Source of the DNA: Petrosia ficiformis
Taxonomy: Eukaryota; Porifera; Demospongiae; Haplosclerida; Petrosiidae
Length of the DNA: 64,000 nt
NCBI GenBank assembly: GCA_947044365.1
Contig: OX345638.1
Location: forward strand, 2,590,201 to 2,654,200
Reading direction: 5' to 3'
The position numbers were made by a program, and so were the translations under genes. Position 1 is the stretch's first letter. Each line of letters opens with the position of its first letter. Positions 24,736 to 40,875 of this stretch are shown one piece after another. The notes under the pieces are model-generated. The model was not told the origin of the DNA. It ran no database searches and was given only the letters and a program-made list of their open reading frames with translations.

Positions 24736-27700
24736 ATGGCTAGAAGAAGTGCTGTAGAGCAGATTGTGATAGAGGAGAAGACAGTCAGTGAGGCGATACT
24801 GAAGCTTATTGCCTCGAGAGAGAAAGGTGAGTTTTGTGTCTAGTATGTAAAGTATGTCTGCAACTATGTATAGTGGGCTAGCTAGCTAGCTGACATGCTA
24901 ATAGGCTACCCTAACATATATAAAAGGTAGATCTAAACTTTGTGTCATAATTGTAAATATTACTGTTTTAATCATATTTCTAATTTATTATATATAATTA
25001 GATCTATTATATAAATTTTAGAAAAGTTATATATAATAAATATATATATATTATATATAATTTTATATTTTATTATGTATATACAACTTAGGAAGAAAAG
25101 CAGTTACTCAACTTGCTAGTTGCTACAGTACTTCTGCAATTTTATGACCTAACCTTGCAATTATTAATTCGTTATCATATACACTACTGGCTCACTTATT
25201 ATCAATAATTATTATAATAATCATAGTTATATATAATTATAATATATGATTATATATAAATTACTCATATAGTGAAACAACATTTTCTAAAACGTATTAG
25301 AATTTTATGTACTTGTGGAGTTGCTATGGAGATAAGTAATACAATCTCAATATCCGATTATCTCCCCTTTTCAACCAATCTATCCCTACAATTAAGAATT
25401 TTTATATAATTCTGTAAACAACTGTTTACACAACTAGTTTAGGAAGTTTGCTGTCATTGCACTAATAATCATCACTGCCAGCTAAAATAGAATTTTTAAA
25501 AAATTGCTATTTATATGGCTTACTGCAAGACAGTAGTTTCAGTATAATTACTAGGTATCCAGTGATAGCTCAATGATATTGCATTCAGTTTACTAGTTAG
25601 AGCTATAGAATGCTCTTGTAGCCTATTACTGACATATAATCCTGAGTACAAGGGCAACATATATGCATTCTATAATGGATTTATAGTCTGCATGGTTCAA
25701 TTACAAATGCGTAACCATAGTTACAGCGTCTGCCACTGTGCCAGGAAACTGGTAACTTATAAACCAGTGTATAACTTCGAAATATAACACATAGCAACAA
25801 CACGGTAGCAGGCTATAGTTAAAGGTATGCAATGCTGGATAAGATGATAGGAATTATTTAGACACAGGTACGTGGCTTTGTATACTAATAATGCATGCTT
25901 AGTGAGAGAGGGAGGAAACAGTTTTGTTTGGTTAGACACAAAGAGCTACAAAGTCAGCCAGACTGTTGGGTAAGGTATTTAGGGAATTTTCAATGATTGA
26001 CTGACCTGACCTACTGGTTCCTCCCTTCCTGTTAGCACAAAGTCATTGAGCAGTTTGCATGTTATTTATCCAGTCCCTGTTTTGTCATTATTGCAACATG
26101 TCTGTTTTCACCTTGCTGGCACCTACATGTATCATTCAATATTAAGATGGAAATAGCTAAGAGGACAACACCCAGAGATATAGAATGACAGAAAAAAGAG
26201 AGCTATATATATATTTGAAATTGAAATTGTTTACCTAAAGAGAAGTGTTAATTATAATTATATGATCGTCACATGTTTAAAAAAATAAGAAAAAGACAAA
26301 GAAAAATATTTGTAGATAATTATTATAACAATAAACTAAACTATACAGCATCATTAATACAGTTGAAGCTGGATTAAAACTTTCTCATACAATTTTTAAA
26401 AGATAAAACCAAAGACTATTAGCAACAATAAATGGATTTGAAGTCCACATGTTAAATAGGTACCATTTATCAAAACTAAATGTCTAAATGCATTAGTTCT
26501 TGTATGAAGGTAAGATAGTGGGATTTTGTCACACAGTTGTTGCATTTAAATAACTTGATTAATCCAGCAGAGAATTTAAGACAGTTTGGATAATTTTATG
26601 TACTTGCCTGAGCAACAAATAAGAGAGCAACTTCACTAGTTGTGACTGAGTCAACTAATTTCAATTCACTATATCATACAAGTTTCTACTCCATTTGGCA
26701 CACTCCATGCATCTGGTGCTTTCTTTTGGATCTGTTCCCATTCCTCAACTACATATTTCTGATGATCAGGTTACGAGACAGCAACACCGGTCTATACTGT
26801 AGGTTACCAGACAACGACACAGGTCTCTAGTGTGATCCGTCTAACTAATGCATAGTCACAAAAAGAAAATGGAGGAAGAGCTTAGCTGGTTATCATATAT
26901 AATTATTAATTTCTCTGTGAGGAGTCTCAAATTTCAATAGCTATGGCATTTCCCATAAGATATGATAATATAGTTGATGTAATATACATTTCCTTTACTA
27001 TATTCTTATCTCAGCTTACACAAAACAAAACAATTTGTTAATCATATCTTGTTATCTTTCCCACAAACCAATAAGGAATATTATAATATCTTTAGTACTA
27101 TACAATTTCATGTCTAAACTGAATGTGTAAATGTTGTTAGGGAATCTTAATTTCATTATGAAGGTATGATTGAATATGTGCTGTTGAAAGGCTATTTTAC
27201 ATTCATAATGACCTCAACATTAGGTTGTGATGACTTTATACGTACTGTAGTGTAAACTTTAGTGTCATAAGGTTAATATAATTATACTGTAACTCAATAA
27301 TGAAGCAATGCATTGAAATTTGACAAACACACAAAAAATGGGATATTAAAATGGTGCGGGTAAAAAGATTGTTGTTCATTCTAAAGTAAAGTTATGAGGA
27401 CAAGGTGAATATGATGAACTAATTATAAATCAATTATAACATGTTGTGATTGGGAAATTAAAAACCATCTTTAAAGCTTATCTTTTATGGAAATGAAAGT
27501 ATAGTGTTATCTGATTAGTCAATTAGATAGTATAGTTCTATGTACACAAACATGACAGGGTATATCCCATGTTGTATACAATTAACTGTGTTACAAAATA
27601 GTAAATGTATATGTGCCAATGACAAGCCAGTTACTGCAGTTAGCTAACCTTGAGATCATGACTACACAAGATATGTGAACAATTTCTATAGATTCTGTTG

Positions 27701-29174
27701 AAATTTATATTCCTTCCTTTCTATTTTCTTTAGTGAAAGTTTGTCTATATTCTGATATTATATATATAACTACATATCATATATGGAAAATTAAAAAGCA
27801 AAGAGAAAATAGTATGTACGCATATAGGCTAATATAGAATTGGGTTATTTAATTTTGTTGATACTGATACATCCTGTGTTACCCAATCCAATGTACTTTT
27901 TGGATTTTGATATCTTCACATCTATCATTTTTATTGAAAATGTTTTTTTTAATTGATATATAATTCCTATAGTATACAGTATATATATACATGAATCATA
28001 TATAAGTACATACATACATACGTACATACATACATACATACATATATACATACATACATATATACATTGTACATACATACATACATACATACACACGTAT
28101 GTATGTATGTACATACATACATGTATACACACACATACACACACATACATATAGTACAAAAATTGTACGTATGGACATTCATTGATATATAGTATACATT
28201 CCTGCATACATACATGCATACATGTATATACATACATACATGTACATGTATGTACATAATTATATGCATACATGCACATTACATATGCATGCAACACATA
28301 CAACATGCATATACACATACATTGTACATACATGGCAACATAGCATAAACAGGTTCGTATACATACATTCATAATTCACATATTATAGTATATGCATAAT
28401 ACTTACATAGTTTTTACATACTTTAATAATTAGTTTGTTTAATTAGTCAAATTAAAGAAATAAAACAAAGTTGTTGTATCCACCTACATCTATTTAATTA
28501 TGTCTGTGTGTCTGGATATATGTGTATCTGTATGTATGTGTGTCTGTATGTGTGTTTGTATGTATGTGTGTCTGTGTGTGTGTATGGATATATGTGTATC
28601 TGTATGTATGTGTGTCTGTATGTGTGTCTGTATGTATGTGTGTCTGTATGTGTATCTGTATGTATGTGTGTCTGTATGTGTATCTGTATGTATGTGTGTC
28701 TGTATGTATGTCTGTGTCTGTGTGTCTGGATATATGTGTATCTGTATGTATGTGTGTCTGTATGTGTGTCTGTATGTATGTGTGTCTGTATGTGTATCTG
28801 TATGTATGTGACACATACATACTGATACACATACAGACACACATACATACAGACACATATACAGACACACATACATACAGACACACATACAGACACACAT
28901 ACTATGTCACATGTGTGTCTGTATGTGTGTCTGTATGTATGTGTGTCTGTATGTATGTGTGTCTGTATATGTGTCTGTATGTATATGTGTCTGTCTGTAT
29001 GTGTGTGTGTATATGTCTGTGTCTGTGTCTGTATTTATGTGTCTGTCTGTCTGTATGTGTGTCTGGATATATGTGTATCTGTATGTATGTATGTCTGTAT
29101 GTGTGTGTGTCTGTATGTGTGTCTGTATGTATGTATGTCTGTATGTGTGTGTGTCTGTATGTGTGTGTGTTGTC

Positions 29175-29205
<31 letters not shown>

Positions 29206-31030
29206 CTGTATGTATGTATGTATGTCTGTATGTGTGTGTGTCTGTATGTGTGTCTGTATGTATGTATGTCTGTATGTGTGTGTGTCTGTATGTGTGTGTG
29301 TTGTCTGTATGTGTGTGTGTATATATGTCTGTGTCTGCATCTGTATTTATTTGTCTGTGTATCTGTGTGTCTGTATGTGTCTGTGTGTCTGTGTGTGTAT
29401 CTGTATGTACATGTATGTGTATCTGTATGTATTTGTGTCTGTATGTATGTGTGTGTGTGTGTGTGTGTTGTGTGTTTGAGTATGTGTGCCCATATACCCA
29501 AAACTAAATTATATTATAAACAAGTGTTTTGTTCATAATTAAGTTTTGATTATCACTAATTTTTGTATTTTTACATGAAACTCCCTTGATAGTATCTATA
29601 GTATCTTGAGAAAACAAGTAATGTAACAATCAATTCATACACACTAACAATAGTGGTCTACATTTATACACGCATACATAGACACACACACATATAATAC
29701 AGTACATATATATGTACTAATGTACACATATGTACATAGACACACACACATATAATACAGTACATATATTAGTGTACTAATGTACACATATGTACATAGA
29801 CACACACACATATAATACAGTACATATATTAGTGTACTAATGTACACATATGTACATAGACACACACACATATAATACAGTACATATATTAGTGTACTAA
29901 TGTACACATATGTACATAGACACACACACATATAATACAGTACATATATTAGTGTACTAATGTACACATATGTACATAGACACACACACATATAATACAG
30001 TACATATATATGTACTAATGTACACATATGTACATAGACACACACACATATAATACAGTACATATATTAGTGTACTAATGTACACATATGTACATAGACA
30101 CACACACATATAATACAGTACATATATTAGTGTACTAATGTACACATATGTACATAGACATACACACACAAATGCATACACACATACACACATACATGTA
30201 AGTAGGGATTTTCCAATCATAAAGGAAGGAATATTTTTAATAATTATAATTATATATGGATGACAGTATAATCAGAGATATAATTCACTTTCATGTTTTG
30301 TTTATGAAACGTTCATTTGGTATGAAATTAGTTTGATTTTAGGGTCACCACAATTATGGTAGAGGGCGTTCACATTCACCTTGACCTCAGAATAATGTTC
30401 ATAACTTTAGTTTGGAAGGACTAACAATCTTTTTATCTGCACCACTCATAATTATCCTTCCCATTATTTTTTGTGTATATCAAATTTCAATCCATTGCCT
30501 CATTATTGAGTTACAGTACAATCATGTATTAATCTTATGACATTAAACTACACACTATATTACACATAAAGTCATGACATCCTAATTTTAGGTCATCGTG
30601 AATATGAACAGCTTTAGTAGACCAAATTATCATAACTTTAGTTATAGTTATAGCAAATACAGTAGCTTATGATACACTTATTGGCTTTCTAAAATGGTTT
30701 TTAGGGTCCACCACAATTATTAATTAACTATAGGTATTCTCCCAATGACATGGACATACTAACCACTGTTGAGCTAATTTGGCCCTGCTTCAAACCCTTG
30801 TTGAACACTCTACAATTTCACTCCATGAATAATCATAGTAATTACATGTGCTTGTATATGCATGTATGGTGTGTATGATCAGAATTTATGTAAACATCTC
30901 ACACTCATTTATGTTTGTAAGTATTCATTTCGTAATTATAATCAAATAACAATAGTAAATATTATTGTTGGTACATAGAGAAACCCAAAAATACGTACAT
31001 ATACTTTATTTACATACACACATACACATA

Positions 31031-31064
<34 letters not shown>

Positions 31065-34000
31065 CATACATGTATATATGTACATACATACATGTACACA
31101 CACACACACACGTACGCACGTACATACATGTACATACATACATACATACATACATACATACATACATACATACATACATGTACATACATACATACAGAGG
31201 TACATATGTACGTACACACATACATACATACATACATACATACATACATACATACGTCATACATACATATTTACATGTACATACATACATACATACATAC
31301 ATACATACATGTACATACATACATACAGAGGTACATATGTACGTACACACATACATACATACATACATACATACATACATACGTCATACATACATATTTA
31401 CATGTACATACATACATACATACATACATACATACATACATGTACATACATACATACAGAGGTACATATGTACGTACACACATACATACATACATACATA
31501 CATACATACATACATACATACGTCATACATACATATTTACATGTACATACATACATACATACATACATACATACATGTACATACATACATACAGAGGTAC
31601 ATATGTACGTACACACATACATACATACATACATACGTACATACATACATACGTCATACATACATATTTACATGTACATACATACACACATACATACATA
31701 CATACATACATACATACATACATACGTCATACATACATATTTACATGTACATACATACATACATACATACATACATACATACATACATACATACATACAT
31801 ACATACATACATACATGCATACATACATACGTCATACATATATGCATACATACGTACATACATACCTATATACATATGCTACATACATATATGTACACAT
31901 ACATACCAAGTCACTTACCAATTACTACAATGATGTAATTATACTTGCTAAAACAAGCAACTGTATGTTTTGGCGGTGATTCAATAAGGAAGAGCATCAA
32001 TGATATAATCACTAGTTGATGCTAACATGGTTTTGAGGTTAGAGTAACTTATGATTGGCAAAGGTATGATTGTGTACTGTCAAAGTGTGTAAGAAGCTAA
32101 TTATTAAGTGTTAAATGACTGATTAAGCAACTAACTACATTTAGGCAGAGTCTATACTTGTGTTTGGCTAACTTGATTATATATAATAATTATTATTATT
32201 ATTGTTATATTTTACGACCATATATGGAATTATTATCTAATGTTATTTTATCTAGAATACTGTATCAATTGTTTAGACAATTCTAATATGGTCCTCATAA
32301 ATGGATTATTCCAAACATTGTGTGATGATATCAGTGGTTGGACACACCTCCGCCTTAGATAGATAGTACATGTTACAATAAGGACTATATTATTAATACG
32401 GATGTCATAAATAGACCATTCCTGATATCAGTAGTTACAATTAAACGCCCATGCCTTAGATAGTACATGTTACAATAAGGACTATAGACAATTCTAATAC
32501 AGATGTCATTAATGGATTATACCAAACTTTGTGTGGTGATATATATATATATCAGTGGTTGGACACACCTCTGCCTTAGATAGATAGTACATGTTACAAC
32601 AAGGACTATAATATGGAGATTATTACTACATGTGGTGATATTAGCAGTTAAAACACCTTTGCCTTAGATAGTACATGTTACAATAAGGACCACACTATTG
32701 TTTAGACAATTCTAATACAGATGTCATAAACAGATTATTCCTACATGTTGTGATATCAGCAGTTAAAACACCTCTGCCTTATATAGTAAAGACTATACTG
32801 TTGTTTCTAATACAGATGTCATAAATAGATTATTCCTACATGTGGTGGGTGATATTAGCAGTTAAACACCTCTGCCTTAGATAGTACATGTTACAATAAG
32901 GACTATACTATTGTTTCTAATACAGATATCATAAATAGACTATTCCTACATGTGGTGGGTGATATCAGCAGCTAAACACCTCTGCCTTAGATAGTACATG
33001 GACTATAGACAATTCTAATACAGATATCATAAATAGACTATTTCTACGTGTGGTGTGTGATATCAGCAGTTAAAACGCCCATGCCTTATACTTACAATAT
33101 AGTTTATCAAAATTTTTCTCTACTTGAGTTATGTTATACTGAGTGCCAAATTTGGTCATTTTCCACTTTATTTTATAGTTGTACACCTGGATGTATAGGA
33201 TAGGGTTATTTCAGTTCTGCCAAGTAACGCCCATGCCTTAGATAGTACATGTACATGTACAATAAGGACTATAGACAGCTCAATTTGTTTAAAGAGTGTG
33301 AAAATATTGAGCTGATTGCTGGACATTTTGTTCTATTTTTATCATTCTTGTCCTACTCTCCATATACTACTAATACAATTCAGTTTCACTTTACTGGGGA
33401 TTCGCCACTTACTGGGCTTCGTCCGAGTCCTGCATGACTGGCTATTTCCACACCACTGCTTATATCTTCATACATGTATGTTATATCATATCTTGCATCT
33501 ACATCTCATATATTATTAAGTTAGCTAAATCCCACGATAAACAACTACAAATTGTTTGTGTTGTAGCAGCTTGTAGCTATAACTAACCAATCAACACTTT
33601 TACATTATATCTTGTTAGTGAGTATTTCTCCTGAGAAGTAGTTTCTGTGAATGTAAATATTTATATTTTTAAGTTTATCCTTATCCTGGAGGAACATTGT
33701 ACTTTTTGACCAAACTGTTTTCTTTCTCTCTTCAGCTTCAGCATGGCATTTAAAATGGGCCAAATTTGAGGAACATGAGTTCTTGATTTTCCTGTTTAGC
33801 AAACTTGCGGAAATGAGATGGATATGGAATGAAACAATGAAACAGTTCTCTGACAAGGTAACTATATCCATTGTCATACTTCAAGCATCAACAAGATGTG
33901 ATCCATAAGCAGCTAAGGTTCTCAATAAGTTTTTATAACATGGTGCTGCACCCTTCTATACGTTATTAGGACCCTTCTTAGCTCGTTGATGCATCCTTCA

Positions 34001-37000
34001 TCTTTTAATAATAAAAGAACCAATAATTCATTTAGCAACAATAATTATAATAATTATGATAAAGATAATATCATGTAGTGTGTGAGTACACACTACATGA
34101 TAAGCTTAGTGAGTATGCTGCCATCCAGTCAGATTTTCTTCCCTATTAAGGTATGTAGATGAACCTAAAGGAGACTTATTCTATCCCTGACATCAGTAGC
34201 TATAAAATGTTGCCTTATTTGGTAACTTGATATATCTGTAATTGAAGCCTCAGAATAGAGAGGTTCCACTTTAAATCAGAGTGGCTCAAAATATGCCTGA
34301 GGACCACAACCACAATGCATACTTGGCTGTTGATATAATGAAGGGCAGCTCAATTGGAGTGAGTGTTTGTATATACTAGGCAGTAGATACAGGAGAACTT
34401 CAAAGGGTATTGTAGCCTTTGAAATTATCAGAGAGATCACTGACTGCTTATCAGGTGTTTTTGTTTTATACACAAGTGTGTATATTGATCACAAAGTATT
34501 TAATTATTAATAATTATTATATAATGTGTACTAATATTGGCTTTACATGCTTGTGCAGTGTTCCACTTACACTGGTCAGGAAGGACTCACTCAAAGATGA
34601 ATTAACCATCTCACAGATAATACATATATATGCTACTAAGACAGAATTCAGTATATACTGGACAATCAGCACTTAATGCAAGTTATTAGAATCCAACCAC
34701 TACTCTACATAGCTTGGCCAGAACACTGAATGTGTAGTATATAGTCCTTCCGATATATACATGTATATGTCCTTATTGAAGTCATTTTTTTATTTCACAG
34801 CATCAGGAGTATTCTAAAACCTTCAAAGATATTTACCACGAAGAGAGGGTCATCGAAGATGCTAAAAAGGCATTACAAGCTTGTGAAACTTACATAAATA
34901 AGATTAAAAAACAGGTAAATTAAACAGGTTATGAACAAGTCTCCAATCTCACTAGAAATATAATACAATTTAAATACTGTACCACTGTGTAATCGTTAAT
35001 TATATTTATTCTAAATCACATTACTGTAATCCCATAGCAGCTGTTTTGGCATTGTTAATTGTATGTATGTGTACACTCTATGGGCTTTTAATACAGTTAC
35101 AATAATCGCTATAGCAACTGAATGTTATTGAATACTGTATTGTGTGGTTTTAATTGTTTAACTAGATTTGGTTTTCACTTATGGCTTCATCTATACAGAA
35201 CTACAAGCTATTGATATTAATATCATGTAACTTTACATAACTCATCAAAGGCAACATATGTGTTACATTAAATTGGGACAAAGTTCTACACATAATGATA
35301 TGTATTCCATAACCACAACAAGACAGCAACAACAGAAGTTGATTGTCGTAGTAAACATACTTGTCTCTGTACTGCACCAAAGTCAGGTAATACCGATAAA
35401 TACAGTATGTGACTAACAATTGGAAACCAGGCTTATGACTTGCAATAAAGGATTAAATATGGTTGCTATTTGGCAATAAGATAACTAAATTTGGTATACA
35501 GGAAGAACAAGTATTGCTTCTCTTATATATCAGATTTAGTCTGTTTCCTGTACAAAATGACTTAATGGCGAGAATATAAATTTAAGCATTTATCGTGAGT
35601 TATAAGCTTGGTTTTGACATAGTCAGTCACATATAGGTAACTATAACTATAAATATAACCCCTTTACATTATGACTTTTAGTTTACTAAACTATAACTAA
35701 ATTACAGGTCTGCAGCGATAACTATTGGCCAATAACGGGCACTTTTAGTTAGTTAACTAAATTTTAGTAAGCATAAAGTTGTTAATTATAACAATAACTA
35801 AAATTTGATAAAGTAGACATACTATAACTATAACTAAAAAGTGGTCATTATTATCATACTATTTATGTGCACAGACATGATATATTCAGTGTATATCATT
35901 TAGTGTTGTTTTAACTAAAACAACACTAAATGATATACGTACACTTACACATAATATATCATGTCTGTGCACAAATCTATAATAACACTTTCAATAACAT
36001 CAACATTTTGTAACTATAATAGTGTTGACATTCACAGTGTCCTCAAAATTATAATATGATGACTTTATATGTAATATAGTGTATTGTTTAATGTCATAAG
36101 GTTAATACATGATTATACTATATATGATGACTTTATATGTAATATAGTGTATTGTTTAATGTCATAAGGTTAATACATGATTAAACTATATATGATTACT
36201 TTATATGTAATATAGTGTATTGTTTAATGTCATAAGGTTAATACATGATTATACTATATATGATGACTTTATATGTAATATAGTGTATTGTTTAATGTCA
36301 TAAGGTTAATACATGATTAAACTATAGCTCAATAACTTATATGTAATTTTAGTGTATATTTTAATGTCAAAAGGTTAATACATGATTATACTGTAACTTA
36401 ATTAAGCAATGGATTGAAATTTTATATACACAATGATGAATGGGAAGGATAGTTATATGAAAATGGTGCAGGTTAAAAAGATGTTTGTCGTTCCAAACTA
36501 GCATTTTCGAACAATAATGTGAACGTGAACAACCTTTACTTTGAATTATATTTGAAAAATGTTTTCAAGTATTAAATTCTCTTACTACTTTAAGAATCAA
36601 GTGTTTTGTAACGAGATACCTATAATGGGTTACTGTACCTCTCTGCATAGAGAGAATGCAAAGCTATAGTGAGAGTTGTAAACAAGGACATATTTGTATA
36701 ATAAGGATCACAGCTGTTCAAGATGATCTCAGATCATAAGGTAGTATTTGCTGAGCTTTGTTATGACATGGATTGTCCCAAGCTAGCTATGCAAACTCTA
36801 TAAAAGCTGTATTGCGATAACAATGGCTAGACTAGTGTTGTCTTTTAAGGTCATAAGTCTGCATATTATTATATAAACAATATGATTATCCATAATTGTT
36901 AATATGATTTTGCTAATCACCATAAATAGATATCATATGTTATGTCTAGCCACGGTCCATTAACACTGCACATTAACACTGCACATTAACACTGCACATT

Positions 37001-40000
37001 AACACTGCACATTAACATGCACATTGCATATTAATAATTAATGAAGCTATAAGTCCACATGAAGGATAGTATTATAGCTGTATTACCTTAGCAATATAAT
37101 ATAATACTTGTACAAACCACAGAAAAACAATAACTTCATCCTTGAGTGAGAAGAAATACATCAATATGTAACCTATACAGTTCTTATACTATAAGAGACC
37201 ATATAAATATATATTCCAGTGTTTGTCTATCTACATGTGTAATTATTGTTATAAATAAATTAGTTTTAATTAACTATACCAACTAAATCATGGGTCTACT
37301 GCACAAGCTAAAATGAAAATTGGCTAATAATGGGTACTTTTTGTTAATGAAACTATCACTGTCTATATTGTGGAGATTTTAGAGAATTGTCATACAGTAG
37401 ACGGATCCAATATAATAGATCACTACATTCAGTCTATATACGTATGTAGGGATCAGAGTTCACAATATACTGTAATATTAAATTCTGGAATCAATATTTC
37501 AAGACATTTTGATAAACATTTTTTAGTGTCTATAATAACATTTGTTGTTTTTTTTTTACCGTCATTGAGTCCATTTCAATTTATTATAAACTTTGTATTG
37601 CTATTGTGTCATCAATTGTGTTTATGAATTACTTTTGAATTTTAGTTACACATGATTTATAACTAAAACTTGTTTCAGTAAAGTAATAATAGTTTTTATT
37701 ATGTTCCTTGAATGTACGTTGAATTCCATTTGGGTTGAATTCATTGAATTTTTTTACTCTAATGTGGAATGGTATAGAATTGCATGGAATTGTAGTGGAA
37801 TTCACAATACTACTGAGAATGGAATCTGAGTTATGATGGAATCTCCTTGAACTTAGTGGAAGCATTTGTAATTTGAATCTGAAATGAATCATCCACATCT
37901 TGTCTTCAATTCTGATATATAATTATATATGTTTGATAAGATAAAGAGAGACACACATGTCCAGAAAAAATCTGGACCAGCTGGGATTTGAACCCAAGAC
38001 CTTCTGATTACTAGTCAGATGCTCTATCATCTGAGCTACTAGAGCATTTCATAGACAATGTCTACTACTTAGGTCAGGCAAATTCAGCTGTGTGTATCTC
38101 TCTCTCAAGTTCCTATCACTAGTATACTAGTGACCGCTATGCATGTGCCGTCTTTATCTTATCATATATACATTCCTAGTAATTTATATAATTTAATTAT
38201 ATATGTTGTTTTTTTTGCAATCAATTTGATAATTATTATTACTTGTTTATTAGATTGAAAATGCTCAAAGGAAAAGTGATGGAGTGAAGTTGCATAGTCT
38301 AGATCAAGAATTGAATTCAGTAAGAAATACTAATGTGTTGTTTACTACAACTATAACCGAAACCCTTTGTAAAGCCATTCAGATTCACGATGACCTCAAA
38401 TTTAGGTTGTAATGACTTCATATGTACTATCATGTATAATTTAATGTCATAAGATTAATACATGATTATAATGTAACTCAGTAATGAAGCAATGGATTGA
38501 AATGTAGTACACGCAAAAAAGAACAGGAAGGATAATTATAATCATAATAGTGAATGTAAAAAGATTTTTAGTCAATGATTATGAAAATTTTTCTGAGGTC
38601 AAAATGATCATGGATGGTTAGATTCATATTAGTCCAGTTAATATTTATTTTACACTTATGTTGAGCATATATTTTCTGTATAGCATTACGTTATCTAAAC
38701 TACTCTTACGTACTCCATAAGGAAGTAGAAAACTATCTTATAGTATATAATAAAATATCACCATACAGTAACAGTAATTACCTTAGTTTATTATCAGCAC
38801 AGTCAGTAATTACTGTCTCACTACTGTAGTGTTGAATTGACAAGTATACCAATTACTGTCTAAACTACTGTTGAACTACTGTAGTATGGAAATGAAACTA
38901 CTGAGTAATTACTGTACTGTATGATGACTTTTTATTAACATAATGTATATATTATGTTACGTTAAATTTAGATTACAATAGATGTATTACTATACAAAAA
39001 ATATGTACTGAAGTGCATCATAAATGTTAACTGCATGCCCTTGTGTGTCCACCTTTAGTTAATTGGGCTTGTAGTTCTACTGCAGTAACTATAACAATAA
39101 AAAGAGGGCACATTTGGTTAAGTAAGAGACAGGCAGACAGACAGACAAAGAGAAACAGACAGAGAGAGATAGACAGAGAGATAGACAGAGACAGAGAGAC
39201 AGACAGAGAGAGGGAGAGAGTGTGTGTACATGTTTCTCCACGTTATGCTTGTCCCACAGTGAATATTATTCTCTAATATTTTAGTTATTGTTAATTACTA
39301 ATCGTTTTCTTCCTGTAGATGTATATGTCTATGTATATATGGACATATGTATTTTGAAAAACACTATTTATGCACATGTTTACATTATACATGTGTATGT
39401 AAAATGATTACATCATCTGAAACCTGATACCTCAACATTGTAATATGATCACCCATCACTGAAGTTTCCTAACTCAAAGAGAAAATTGTCCCACTAAATT
39501 AGTTATGTATACACTTCCTTTCCACTTCCTTATTATTTTGGCAATCTTTTTCTCTACTATCATCAGCAAATTGGCATGAAGGAGCACTTAGAGAAGAAAA
39601 TTGACTCACAGAGTAACAAGTTATTCAAATTCAAGGTATGTAAAGGATTGACATATTTGATAATAATACATGGTTGATCATGGATGTGTATGTGTTTGTG
39701 TGTTTGACTGTCTTTGTGTGTATCTGTCTGTGTGTGTGTGTCTGCCTGTGTGTCTGTGTGCATGTCTGTGTCTGCCTGTGTGTTGTGCGTCTATATCTGT
39801 GTGTGTCTGTGTTTGTATGTCTGTGTGTGTCTGTGTCTGTCTGTCTGTCTGTCTGCGTCTGTCTAAGTCTCTCTGTCTGTGTCTGTATGTCTGTGTCTAT
39901 GTTTGTGTCTGTGTGTCTGTGTGCCTATGTGTCTGTGTGCATGTCTGTGTCTGTGTGCCTATGTGTTTGTGCGTCTATATCTCTGTATGTCTGTGTTTGT

Positions 40001-40839
40001 ATGTCTGTGTGTGTCTGTGTCTGTGTGTCTGTCTGTCTGCGTCTGTCTAAGTCTCTCTGTCTGTGTCTGTATGTCTGTGTCTATGTTCGTGTCTGTGTGC
40101 CTATGTGTCTATGTCTGTGTATGTGTCTGTGTGTGTCTGTGTCCATGTGTCTATGTCCATGTGTGTGTCTGTGTGAGTGCATGATGTATATATGTTTTTA
40201 CAAATATACAATTAATATTTCACATTTATGTTTTGAATTCTTCAATAATAATTTTTGTTTATGTTTTGAATTCTATTCATGTTATTGTTTATATATTTCA
40301 GTCATTATTTTCAATAATCCAATATCTACTCATTTTAATGATAACTATTAAAATAGGTGTCATTTGTACAATCATCATAACATGTCGTCCTAACACAAGG
40401 GCACCTCCCATTCCTTCTTTGTATTAATTACATCATTATTGAGTTACAGTATGATCATGTATATTGTAGCAAGGTATCAAAGCACTGATGATCAGGCTTG
40501 TAATAATAGCTTCTGTGAAACAATCATTAAATTAAAACTATGATATGCATTATTTCTATCATTCATGCAGCTGTCCATCCATTCATCTGTTTGTTCATCT
40601 ATTTCGCCATCCATCTTTTAGATCTTGCATGTATATATATATATTATATGGAATATATATATATAACATGGATTATATATATTGCTTCCGCATTCATCAA
40701 TCTTTCTATCCATGATTGGTCCATCATTCCATCTCTTCATTCCTTATCATTCATGCAGCTATCCATCCATTCATCTGTTTGATCATCTATCCAGCCATTC
40801 ATTTTTTAAATTTTGTATATATATATATATATATATAAT

Positions 40840-40875
<36 letters not shown>

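Noticed and set aside
28490..29538. Overlapping ORFs of 100-338 codons on both strands
   Set aside because: They are translations of a microsatellite ([18 protein letters not shown]) open in many frames at once.
30942..31979. ORFs of up to 322 codons (IHTYIHTY)
   Set aside because: Pure (TACA)n translation, open on both strands.
39670..40351. 225-codon Cys/Val/Ser-rich ORF
   Set aside because: Lies in a (TGTGTCTG)n array inside an intron of the BAR-like gene.
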